A stretch of DNA of 64,000 nt from Promethearchaeia archaeon (GTDB lineage: Archaea; Asgardarchaeota; Lokiarchaeia; Sigyniarchaeales; SOKP01): positions 1 to 64,000 of the forward strand of contig JAHQWL010000055.1 in assembly GCA_029856155.1 (NCBI GenBank). Direction: 5' to 3'. Numbering within the stretch: the stretch's first letter is position 1; every line of letters begins with the position of its first letter. The position numbers and the translations under genes are program-made. Below are positions 43,049 to 51,127 of the stretch, piece after piece. A model generated the notes under the pieces. It worked only from the letters and a program-made list of their open reading frames with translations. It was not told where the DNA came from and ran no database searches.

Positions 43049-43328
43049 TATTATTAACCTCCTTAATATCTGTTTCCAAAATATATAATGAAACGGTAGG
43101 ACATAACCGTTCACATTGTCTACACCCTGCACACTCTTCAGGTTTAACCACGATCGCATAGTGAAGCATACGACTATTGAACTTATCTTCACTTATTTCT
43201 ATTATATCTTTTGGACAGAATGACAAACATAATTCACAACCATCACATTGTTCAGAATCTATAAAGATTTCATATTTTTTATCGGGTGTAGGAGGAGGTA
43301 AAATGGGTGTTCGTTTAGACTTTAACAT
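43041..43328 (-). CDS. 2x[4Fe-4S] ferredoxin subunit of the KorA/KorB enzyme
   Basis: A 95-residue ferredoxin with CDGCELCLSFCP and CAGCRQCERLCP, i.e. two classic CxxCxxCxxxCP motifs. It is the delta-type subunit that takes electrons from the beta subunit. Its stop overlaps the TTG start of the alpha gene. A 190-base gap before it contains no gene; the gamma gene lies on the other side. Confidence 0.88.
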   Translation of the reverse strand: MLKSKRTPILPPPTPDKKYEIFIDSEQCDGCELCLSFCPKDIIEISEDKFNSRMLHYAIVVKPEECAGCRQCERLCPTVSLYILETDIKEVNNIE

Positions 43329-43518
43329 TTTTTAATCATCTTTTAATATATATACACTGACTATTTTTTTTCTCTTATGCTTTAAAATAATAGAGTCTCT
43401 TTTAAATTTGCTTTTTCACGGGATAACAAACTCATTAAATAACGATTTCTTCATATGAAACCACATTGGTAAGAATTTAAAAGGCAAATCTTACAAGGCA
43501 CTATTAAACAAATACAAT

Positions 43519-44091
43519 TTATTGGTCTTTATTTATAAATTCCCGATAGAGCGCTTGACCAAGCTGATAACTCTGAATATTAATGGCTCTAAACTGTTTT
43601 GGCATATTGTTTAAAACTTGGTCATAATATTCTTTTTTTAAATCAAATTTTCCACTCTCTTTAAGATATTCAGAAAGAAATCCTAAGCAAAGAATATTAG
43701 CGCTTTTGGGCATTTTTTTTTCATCCGCACGCCTTGTAATTGGGATACGATGGATTATACCTTTTTTAATTACTTCTTCGGCGTTACCAATTGTGTGTTC
43801 ATCGATAAAGGAGTGAGTATTTTCATATATACATTCAGAAGCGCGCTCAAATCCATTTTGATCTATGGCCATAAAAATATCAGCATCTTTATCGCAGAAT
43901 GGATATGAAATAGGAGCAGTGTTTAGAATCACATCACAAAAAATAGGGCCCCCTCTAACGGAAGGTGTATAGTCTACTGTTAGAGTTGCATAAAAATTAG
44001 CAGCCATAGCAACTCGAACTAATACACTTCCTAAAAATTTGATACCTTGACCTCCTCTACCAGAAAATCTTATTTTTAATTTTTCATTCAT
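43519..44091 (-). CDS. 2-oxoacid:ferredoxin oxidoreductase gamma subunit (KorC-like)
   Basis: A 190-residue gamma subunit with the opening RFSGRGGQGIKFLGSVLVR and the PSVRGGPIFCDVIL segment. In KOR-type enzymes this holds structural and CoA-interacting parts. It lies first in the cluster, 190 bases from the ferredoxin gene, on the same strand, and is the only separate gamma of the second set (the first set has it fused to a ferredoxin). Confidence 0.85.
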   Translation of the reverse strand: MNEKLKIRFSGRGGQGIKFLGSVLVRVAMAANFYATLTVDYTPSVRGGPIFCDVILNTAPISYPFCDKDADIFMAIDQNGFERASECIYENTHSFIDEHTIGNAEEVIKKGIIHRIPITRRADEKKMPKSANILCLGFLSEYLKESGKFDLKKEYYDQVLNNMPKQFRAINIQSYQLGQALYREFINKDQ

Positions 44092-44186
44092 CGAAAATAT
44101 AAAAATATTTGATACCTATTATTTTAATTTAGTCTATGATATTTTTAAAATATTATAATAAAGAGAAGATTTCTATATTTTATAAG

Positions 44187-44552
44187 TTATTCTAATGGTT
44201 TAAATATATAAGAATATACTTCAGTTCCATTTAGATCGTTACATATTTTTTTATATATTGGTTGGAGTATCATACCAGTTTTTAAATTGTCTTTATTTGA
44301 GAGCTGTCCTAAAACTTTTACTCCGTTTTCAAATTCCACAACTCCCAGAGCATAAGATTCCTGATCTCTAAATTCCATTGGTGGTGCTTTTAATATTGTA
44401 TAAGTCAATAATTTACATGTTCCCGAAGCTAAAATGGATTCAAATTTATCAGCTTTACATATTAAACATCTTAAATGAGTTGTATGTTGTAAGAATCCAC
44501 AATTTTTACATTTATTCCAAATAATTTTCTCCTCAACATTCACAATAATCAC
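44187..44552 (-). CDS. DUF35 OB-fold / zinc-ribbon acyl-CoA-associated protein
   Basis: A 121-residue protein with a rubredoxin-like zinc ribbon, CKNCGFLQHTTHLRCLIC (C16, C19, C30, C33), then an OB-fold. In archaea such proteins bind thiolase and HMG-CoA synthase and channel acetoacetyl-CoA. A thiolase is encoded at 61669, but not next to it. The GTG at 44552 is the probable start; the region between it and the gene at 44692 contains direct repeats. Confidence 0.82.
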   Translation of the reverse strand: MIIVNVEEKIIWNKCKNCGFLQHTTHLRCLICKADKFESILASGTCKLLTYTILKAPPMEFRDQESYALGVVEFENGVKVLGQLSNKDNLKTGMILQPIYKKICNDLNGTEVYSYIFKPLE

Positions 44553-44602
44553 TTCTACAAATCTTAATATTTAGAAATCATTTTCAAAATATTAGTTGAT
44601 TG

Positions 44603-44682
44603 TTGATAAATATTCAGCTTTTAAGAAATATTAATCTTAATAAGATTTGATAAATATTCAGTTTCTAGGACTATTAATCTTA
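44603..44682. repeat. Imperfect direct repeat with internal dyad, between divergent genes
   Basis: Two units of about 36-37 bases (44603-44639 and 44647-44682), each starting TTGATAAATATTCAG and ending ATTAATCTTA, with a 44-base period. At the junction AATCTTA-A-TAAGATT (44633-44647) is a perfect dyad. Placed between the DUF35 gene and the HEAT/LRR gene, they are probably repeated regulatory sites. Confidence 0.6.
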
Positions 44683-44691
44683 CTTAAATAA

Positions 44692-45666
44692 ATGAAAGAA
44701 TCTTTAATACCAGAAAAAATTCAAAAAGAATATTTGATTGGAAATTTAGGAAAGGAAAATGCTGCTGAACTGTTAATTTCATTAATAGAAAGTAGTGAAA
44801 ATACAGAAATTAGGATAAAGAGTATTGAAGCATTGGAAAAAATAAATTTTCATAGCGAAAACATCTTTAAAACTTTGGAAAATCACCTAATATCAGATGA
44901 TAGCGCTAATGTGAGAGCTTCAGCTGCAAATTATTTAATTTATAATTTTCTAGACGATAGTCTACCCGCATTAAGATGGGTAATTCAACATGAAAAATCT
45001 CCTTTAGTTATTAAATTATTGTATAATTTCCTAGAGAAATCTGATTCTCCTCAATTGAAGATAATAGAGAAGGATCTGACTTATTGGAGGGAAGAATTTT
45101 CTTCAAAACTTGGAATAGTCCCTCAAGAATCAATTTTTTTTTTAGATTTGGAAGTGATATTTGCCAAAGGTAAAAGAAATTATGAGATTGATCCTTTTAA
45201 CTATAAATATTTTGAAGAGTTAAGTGATATCAAAAATGGTGAACCTTGGTTAGTAATTAAAAATAAACATGTAGAAATTTTAAATTTTAATTATTTTAAT
45301 TGGAGCTTTATTAAGGATAACACGGATATTGTTAAATCTCTTTCTAAACTACAAGATCTTGACGTGTATCTATGTTCATTAAGAAAATATAGTATTAATC
45401 AAATTATAATATCTGCAATTCCAGAATCTATAGGATCTCTAATTTATTTAAAAAGGTTAATTTTAAGGAGAAATAGCTTAATGAAATTACCGAATTCCAT
45501 GAAAAAACTTACATTGCTTAAAGAATTAGATATTAGCTACAACAAATTTGAGAAAATTCCTGAAGTAATTAATTCATTTAACAAACTTGAAATGCTTAAT
45601 ATTAAGCGTAATATCATCCAAAACATTCCTGAATCTTTATCTCAAAATGTAAAAGTAATTAGATAA
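44692..45666 (+). CDS. HEAT-like and leucine-rich-repeat protein
   Basis: A 324-residue protein with two repeat types. Residues about 15-120 form HEAT-like helical repeats (LISLIESSENTEIRIKSIEAL, split as LISLIESSENTEI and RIKSIEAL; ANVRASAANYLIYNFLDDSLPAL). Residues about 245-320 are leucine-rich repeats (LKRLILRRNSLMKLPNSM, LKELDISYNKFEKIPEVI, LEMLNIKRNIIQNIPESL). Between them is a unique domain. LRR proteins are common in Asgard archaea and usually mediate protein contacts. No partner can be named. No signal peptide. Confidence 0.78.
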   Translation: MKESLIPEKIQKEYLIGNLGKENAAELLISLIESSENTEIRIKSIEALEKINFHSENIFKTLENHLISDDSANVRASAANYLIYNFLDDSLPALRWVIQHEKSPLVIKLLYNFLEKSDSPQLKIIEKDLTYWREEFSSKLGIVPQESIFFLDLEVIFAKGKRNYEIDPFNYKYFEELSDIKNGEPWLVIKNKHVEILNFNYFNWSFIKDNTDIVKSLSKLQDLDVYLCSLRKYSINQIIISAIPESIGSLIYLKRLILRRNSLMKLPNSMKKLTLLKELDISYNKFEKIPEVINSFNKLEMLNIKRNIIQNIPESLSQNVKVIR

Positions 45667-45724
45667 TTATTTAAACTTAAAAGTATAAATTTTAAATCAA
45701 ACTTAATGGAATAATTTAAATTAC

Positions 45725-47446
45725 GTGAATATTATGGCAGAAGAAAAGAAAATGATAAATGGTGGGGATGTTTTAATAAAATGCCTTCTAAAAGAAAATG
45801 TTAAATATTTATTTGGAATTCCTGGTGGACAATTTTTAAACATGTATGATGCAATATACCAATGGGGTAGGGAGCAAGGTATAGACACTGTTTTATTTAG
45901 ACATGAAGCAGCCGCCGCTCATGCAGCTGATGCTTGGGCAAGAGTAACAAACACTCCAGGTATCTGTTTTGGAACTGTCGGTCCTGGAGCAACAAATCTA
46001 ATATCAGGTGTTGGCGCTGCTTGGGCTGATAATATACCGGTTATTACAATTGTACCTCAAGTGAATTCAGAGTTTCAGGACTCGTTTACTTTGCAAGGCA
46101 GTCTTGATCAAATTACCATGTATAAACCAATTACAAAATATCAAAAAAGCATTCGAAAAATTAAAGAGATTCCAGATGCGGTTCATAAGGCATTTAGAGA
46201 AGCTCTAGGAGGTCGTCCTCAACCTGTTTTATTGGAGATCTTTGAAGATGCTTTTCTCGAAGAAATCGAAGAGGATGCATTACCTATTTTAAATACTGAA
46301 AATTACCGTTCAATTGAAAAACCCGCTATCAAAGATGAATTAATAGAAAAAGCACTTGATCTTTTATTAAAAGCAAAAAAGCCTATAATAGTATCAGGGG
46401 GTGGAGTCTCACGAACAGAAGGCTGGAATGAATTAGAAGAATTTGTTGACTATTTACAGTTACCTGTAATAACAACTGGTAGTGGAATGGGAACTATACC
46501 TGAAAAATCAAAATACCTATTGGGAGCTGGGGTTGCGGGTATGGGATTAAAAGTGATCCCAGAAGCAGACGTAATTGTCGCTTTAGGATGTAAATTTTCT
46601 TGGACAATGGCGCATGGTAAAGAACCCTTTTGGAAAGATTCTCAAACATTAATTCAAGTAGATATTGATCCTTCAATAATTGGACGTGCTAAACCAATAA
46701 CATTAGGTATTCAGGGTGATTGTAAACAATTTTTAAGGCAAATCCTTGAAAAAGCAAAAAAAAGAGAAAAAATAGAAAAAAGAGAATGGTTAGAACAACT
46801 CGTTCAGACTCGACAGAATAATATCGAAAAATTAAATAAAAAATTGTCTAAAGATAAAATACCTATTATGCCAAAAAGACTAATCAAAGATATTTTTGAA
46901 TCAATGGATAAAGACGCAATTTTGATACTTGATGGTGGAGATATTTCTGTTTCCGCAGCAGAACAAATATATGACTATAATACACGAAAACCACTCTCAA
47001 CTTTAGCGGCTACAGGTATGGGTCAATTGGGTACTGCTGTACCTTATGGAATTGGCGCAAAATTAGCAAAGCCAGATAAACAGGTAGTAGCAATAGCAGG
47101 TGATGGTGCATTTATGATTAATGTGCAAGATTTAGAAACCGCTGTAAGATTAAAGTTAAAAAATCTAGTATACGTAGTAGCAAATAATAGCTCTTGGGGT
47201 ATGATTAAATCTGGACAGAAACTTTTTAAAGGAAAACGTTATATTGACGTAGACCTTCCAGAATTTGACTATGCTAAATGCGCTGAAGGTTTTGGCTGTT
47301 ATGGGGAAGTTGTAACTGATCCTAATGAGATAAAACCAGCATTCGAAAGAGCAAAAAATTCTGGAAAACCCGCAGTTTTAGATGTAAAAATTGATTTCGA
47401 AACGCCTGACACAACAAAAATCATGGGTAGTATGGGAATTTTATAG
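45725..47446 (+). CDS. Thiamine-diphosphate enzyme, acetolactate-synthase-like
   Basis: A 573-residue enzyme with the three-domain TPP fold: catalytic Glu in FRHEAAAAHAAD, the FAD-like middle domain (about 200-340), and the TPP motif GDGAFMINVQDLETA ... ANNSSW in the last domain. Family members include acetolactate synthase, glyoxylate carboligase and 2-hydroxyacyl-CoA lyase. No small regulatory subunit lies nearby, which argues against a standard branched-chain pathway enzyme; in a beta-oxidation neighbourhood a 2-hydroxyacyl-CoA lyase role is conceivable. GTG 45725 or ATG 45734 are both possible starts. It ends in tandem TAGTAG stops. Confidence 0.8.
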   Translation: MNIMAEEKKMINGGDVLIKCLLKENVKYLFGIPGGQFLNMYDAIYQWGREQGIDTVLFRHEAAAAHAADAWARVTNTPGICFGTVGPGATNLISGVGAAWADNIPVITIVPQVNSEFQDSFTLQGSLDQITMYKPITKYQKSIRKIKEIPDAVHKAFREALGGRPQPVLLEIFEDAFLEEIEEDALPILNTENYRSIEKPAIKDELIEKALDLLLKAKKPIIVSGGGVSRTEGWNELEEFVDYLQLPVITTGSGMGTIPEKSKYLLGAGVAGMGLKVIPEADVIVALGCKFSWTMAHGKEPFWKDSQTLIQVDIDPSIIGRAKPITLGIQGDCKQFLRQILEKAKKREKIEKREWLEQLVQTRQNNIEKLNKKLSKDKIPIMPKRLIKDIFESMDKDAILILDGGDISVSAAEQIYDYNTRKPLSTLAATGMGQLGTAVPYGIGAKLAKPDKQVVAIAGDGAFMINVQDLETAVRLKLKNLVYVVANNSSWGMIKSGQKLFKGKRYIDVDLPEFDYAKCAEGFGCYGEVVTDPNEIKPAFERAKNSGKPAVLDVKIDFETPDTTKIMGSMGIL

Positions 47447-47535
47447 TAGTCGGTATCCATTGAAATATTAATTTTTTTTCCTTTGTTTATTCAAAATTAA
47501 AAAAACTTAAGTGAAATAAGTTCGAAGTTCCTATC

Positions 47536-48744
47536 ATGAAAGCTATAACAATACAAATTGAAAAATTTCTTGAACTATTAAATAAAAAATTATCAGATCC
47601 TAATTTTAAACCTAAAATTTATGAATTGGTGGAATTAGAGGAAATTCCTGAACCAGAATTAATAAATGAAAATTGGGTAAAAATTAAGGTAAAATTGGGT
47701 GGTATATGTGGCACTGATATCCATATCTTAGAAGTTGATCAATCTACTTACCAACTTAATTTTGTTTCAGGTCCTACAGTTCCTGGCCATGAAATTGTGG
47801 GTACAATTACAGAAGTAGGTGCGAATGTAAAAAGGCTTTCTATTGGAGATCGAGTATTAATTGACGAGGTTCTTAGTTGTGAAACGAGGAGTCTTGAATT
47901 ATGTGATGCTTGTAAAGATGGAAACTTTAACTTATGTTATAATTTCGATAAAGGTGATATTGCTCCTGGATTTATGATCGGTTTATGCAAAGATACTGGT
48001 GGAGGATGGGGAGAATACCTAGTCACCCATCAAAGTCAAATTATAAAAGTTCCAGATTCGGTTTCTTTTGAAGATGCATTAATTGCTGAGCCTTTAGCTG
48101 GTTCAATCCATGGCGTTCTAAAAAATATACCTAAAAATGATGAGAATGTTGTTGTAGTAGGTTGTGGAGTTATGGGATTGTCCACTATTTTAGCACTGAA
48201 AGTATTCTCTAAGTGTAAAATTATTGCTCTAGATACAAGGCAATCCCAACTTGATATTGCAACAAAATTGGGTGTTGATGAAGTTTTTTTAGCAAGTAAA
48301 AGCACATTTATAAGAAAAATTGCCAGGAAATTGGGAGCAAGGACAGTATCACCGCCATTACAAGATCCTCTACTTGTTGGAGGTGGAGCTGATATTGTTT
48401 TTGATTGTGTAGGTAATAGATCATCATTAACAACTAGTCTCAGATTATTAAAACCAAAAGGAACTCTTATGTTAATAGGACAACCGGCAAATCTAGAATT
48501 AGATTGGACACCCTTATTTGTCAAAGAAATAACTCTCATTGCATCAAATACTTTTGGTTCCGAAATTGTTGATGGTAATAAAAAGCGAACTTTGCAAATT
48601 GCTTTAGATTTAATATCATCTGGTCAAGTCGATGTGAGCGATTTCATTACTCATAGATTTTCCTTGGAAAAATATAAAGACGCATTAGAAGTAGCCTCTA
48701 ATAAAAGTGAACATGGCTCACTTAAAGTAGTTTTTGAATTCTAA
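47536..48744 (+). CDS. Zinc-dependent alcohol/polyol dehydrogenase
   Basis: A 402-residue MDR-family dehydrogenase. The catalytic zinc site is C58 in GGICGTD with GHE in VPGHEIVG; a structural zinc site is formed by the four Cys in SCETRSLELCDACKDG and the following LC. The NAD site is VVVGCGVMGLS. It resembles threonine/sorbitol dehydrogenases. An extended N-terminus of about 30 residues is unusual. It sits 90 bases after the TPP enzyme; cooperation with that enzyme is possible but unproven. Substrate unknown. Confidence 0.86.
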   Translation: MKAITIQIEKFLELLNKKLSDPNFKPKIYELVELEEIPEPELINENWVKIKVKLGGICGTDIHILEVDQSTYQLNFVSGPTVPGHEIVGTITEVGANVKRLSIGDRVLIDEVLSCETRSLELCDACKDGNFNLCYNFDKGDIAPGFMIGLCKDTGGGWGEYLVTHQSQIIKVPDSVSFEDALIAEPLAGSIHGVLKNIPKNDENVVVVGCGVMGLSTILALKVFSKCKIIALDTRQSQLDIATKLGVDEVFLASKSTFIRKIARKLGARTVSPPLQDPLLVGGGADIVFDCVGNRSSLTTSLRLLKPKGTLMLIGQPANLELDWTPLFVKEITLIASNTFGSEIVDGNKKRTLQIALDLISSGQVDVSDFITHRFSLEKYKDALEVASNKSEHGSLKVVFEF

Positions 48745-48820
48745 TAATTTTTTAAATTCACTTTTAATATTTTATTTTTTTGAATAAAACTATATTAAGA
48801 ATTTGGATTATTACTAATTA

Positions 48821-48840
48821 TAGTTAAAATTTCTTAACTA
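48821..48840. promoter_or_regulatory. Perfect 7-base-arm dyad before the acyl-CoA dehydrogenase gene
   Basis: TAGTTAAAATTTCTTAACTA: TAGTTAA and TTAACTA arms around AATTTC. It ends 20 bases before the ATG at 48861 and directly before the ribosome site, a place where a bound repressor would block transcription. It differs from the FadR-type palindrome at 26216. Confidence 0.45.
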
Positions 48841-48860
48841 AAGAAGGGAGTGGTCTTAAT

Positions 48861-50141
48861 ATGGAAAATAAAAAAGGAGAAGTTCAATGTATTAATGATG
48901 ATATTTTAGAGAAAATGAGTCTACAAAATCGCTACAATTTTCTGAATAATAATTTGATGAGCATTCTAAAACCCAAGCACTTTAACTTTCTCAGGAAAGC
49001 GCAAAAATTCTTCGTTAGATTTGAAAAAAAACATAATATTACCCATAATGAAGATTTATATGAGTGGATTCCTGAGATTGGTGAAGCAGGCTTAGTAACA
49101 AGAATTAATAAGTTTGATGAGTTGGATTTAAATTATGACCCATATGGTATGACTGCTGAATTTATGCGTTGCCTAGCAGTTGATTTTTTTGATCCACAAT
49201 TAATTATGGGGATGGGTGCAAGTGTATTAACTGTGAATCCTCTAATGCTTCATCATGAAGATGTTGATGTTCGGTTGAAAGCTCTAAAAGAATTAGTACT
49301 TGGAGAAAAAATAGGATGTATATGTATAACTGAACCAGAACGTGGATCTGATGCGGTTCATATGCTTACAACTTGCGCTGAAAACGAGGATGGTAGTTTC
49401 ACTTTAAATGGTGAAAAAATATATCAAACTAATGGTGCTAGAGCAGATTGGGCGATAGTTTATGCTGTTTCAGAAAAGAACAATGGGAATACAATGGCTC
49501 AATTTTTAGTGGATACATCATGGGAGGGGTGGAATGTAGAAAGAATTAACATCCCTTGGACACCACGAGTGTATATAGGCAAAGAAACTTTCACTAATTT
49601 AAGAGTTCCCCCAGAGTATGTTTTAGCAAAACCGGGTTTAGGGAGGGAGTATCTTTTTGAAGGATTAAATATTGAAAGATTAGGAATAGTACTTGCAAAT
49701 GTAGCAGAATGTTGGAATGCGATCTCCCATGCCACTATTTATGCAAACATGAGAAAACAGTTTGATCAGGAAATTTTGAAATATCAAGGAGTTGGCTTTC
49801 CTTTAGGAGAAATGTGGGCAAAAACAATGAGTTTAACATTAGCGACTTTGCATATTTGTCAGATTCTTGATGAAAAAATTGAGCAATTTGGTACTCTTCC
49901 AAAAAACTTTAATTTAGCCCTTGTTGCTACTGCTTCACAGTTGAAATTACAAAGTGCAAAACTGTCAGAACAAATATGTTTCGGATGTGCAGACTTAATG
50001 GGTGGAGCTGGCTTATGTGACAATACTTTAATGAGTGATTTAATCGGGATTTCAAGAATAGCTCAAGTTGGGGGAGGAACATCGCAAATTCAAAAATATA
50101 TAATGAGTTACGCCTTAAGGCAGCTATTTAAAATGTTATAA
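48861..50141 (+). CDS. Acyl-CoA dehydrogenase
   Basis: FAD-dependent oxidation of acyl-CoA at C2-C3. Landmarks: CITEPERGSDAVHM, the flavin-loop INIPWT, and the C-terminal GGGTSQIQ. Length 426 is longer than the typical 380. The usual catalytic Glu before GTSQIQ is replaced by Gly; instead E272 in GLNIERLG lies where isovaleryl-/long-chain-type dehydrogenases have theirs (inference from my memory of that family). GGGAGTGG ribosome site. Followed by a T-tract and an enoyl-CoA isomerase-type gene 49 bases later. Confidence 0.84.
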   Translation: MENKKGEVQCINDDILEKMSLQNRYNFLNNNLMSILKPKHFNFLRKAQKFFVRFEKKHNITHNEDLYEWIPEIGEAGLVTRINKFDELDLNYDPYGMTAEFMRCLAVDFFDPQLIMGMGASVLTVNPLMLHHEDVDVRLKALKELVLGEKIGCICITEPERGSDAVHMLTTCAENEDGSFTLNGEKIYQTNGARADWAIVYAVSEKNNGNTMAQFLVDTSWEGWNVERINIPWTPRVYIGKETFTNLRVPPEYVLAKPGLGREYLFEGLNIERLGIVLANVAECWNAISHATIYANMRKQFDQEILKYQGVGFPLGEMWAKTMSLTLATLHICQILDEKIEQFGTLPKNFNLALVATASQLKLQSAKLSEQICFGCADLMGGAGLCDNTLMSDLIGISRIAQVGGGTSQIQKYIMSYALRQLFKML

Positions 50142-50152
50142 TATATACAGAA

Positions 50153-50163
50153 TTTTTTTTTTT
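50153..50163 (+). terminator. T-tract after the acyl-CoA dehydrogenase gene
   Basis: A run of 11 T residues, 12 bases past the stop codon, followed by a second run. Poly-T tracts terminate archaeal transcription. It lies in a short gap before a same-strand gene, so it may reduce rather than stop read-through. Confidence 0.35.
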
Positions 50164-50190
50164 AATTTTTTTTATAAATTTATAGAATAG

Positions 50191-51024
50191 ATGGATTTCA
50201 AAATGAAAATTGAAGATTTGACTGAAGTTATTTACGAAAAAGAAGAAAATGGGATCTGTACTCTAACTTTTCATACTCCTGAAAGAAGAAATGCTCTATC
50301 TTATATCACCTCCTTAGAAATTTGGACTGTTCTTGATGATATGGAAAAAGATGAGAATGCTAAAGTGCTAATAATGACTGGTTGTGAAGAAGCTAATGCT
50401 TTTTCCTCAGGAGGATATTTCAATATGAAATATGTAACATCTATTCCTCCAGAAATAATGAAAGAAATCGATCTAATGGATATTGCCCAAAAAAGGTTAT
50501 GTATGAAATTTTGGAATTTTAATAAACCAATTATTGCTGCTATTAATGGGTTAGCTGTAGGTATTGGAATTACATTGCCTTTAGTTGGTGCTGATTTAAT
50601 TTATATTTCAGAAGATGCTTGGTTAGGATTTTATTTTGTAAAACGAGCAATAATTCCAGAATTTAGCTCAACTTTTATTCTTCCATTTTTAATTGGTTTC
50701 CAAAAAGCAAAAGAAATTATATATTTTGGTGATAAAATAACTGCTCGTGAAGCAGAAAAACTTGGATTAGTTAATAAAGTATTAGCTCATGAAGATCTGA
50801 TGCCTTATGTAAGAAAACAAGCCTTTTGCTTAGTTCCCCCTCAAGCCCCTTCAATGGCTCTCAATCGAATGAAAAAAGTAATGCATGATTATTTTAAGGA
50901 TATTTTATCAAGAACATTGGATTTAGAAAATGAAGCTCTTAGAGAGTCTATGAAAACTAGCGATTTTAGAGCAGCAACAAAATCATTAATAACTAAAAAA
51001 GACCCAGTTTTTAAAGGAAAGTAA
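50191..51024 (+). CDS. Crotonase-fold protein, perhaps enoyl-CoA delta-isomerase type
   Basis: A 277-residue crotonase with NGLAVGIGITLPL as the oxyanion hole. The first hydratase Glu is not present (FYFVKRA instead), but IIPEFSST with E157 matches the PE-x-SS pattern of delta3,delta2-enoyl-CoA isomerases, whose catalytic Glu is that residue. So double-bond isomerisation of unsaturated acyl-CoA is likelier than hydration. It follows acyl-CoA dehydrogenase on the same strand. This functional call is inference. Confidence 0.8.
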   Translation: MDFKMKIEDLTEVIYEKEENGICTLTFHTPERRNALSYITSLEIWTVLDDMEKDENAKVLIMTGCEEANAFSSGGYFNMKYVTSIPPEIMKEIDLMDIAQKRLCMKFWNFNKPIIAAINGLAVGIGITLPLVGADLIYISEDAWLGFYFVKRAIIPEFSSTFILPFLIGFQKAKEIIYFGDKITAREAEKLGLVNKVLAHEDLMPYVRKQAFCLVPPQAPSMALNRMKKVMHDYFKDILSRTLDLENEALRESMKTSDFRAATKSLITKKDPVFKGK

Positions 51025-51127
51025 AAGATCTCAAATTTGAAAATCATCGAAATTCTTATTAAAAGTGTTTTATATTAATAATTTTATTTTAAAAATATTA
51101 TAATTACTGTTAAAAAAAGTTGATATT

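Noticed and set aside
43329..43518. Missing gene between gamma and ferredoxin of the second oxidoreductase
   Set aside because: The 190 bases contain no frame with a ribosome site on the minus strand; treated as spacer.
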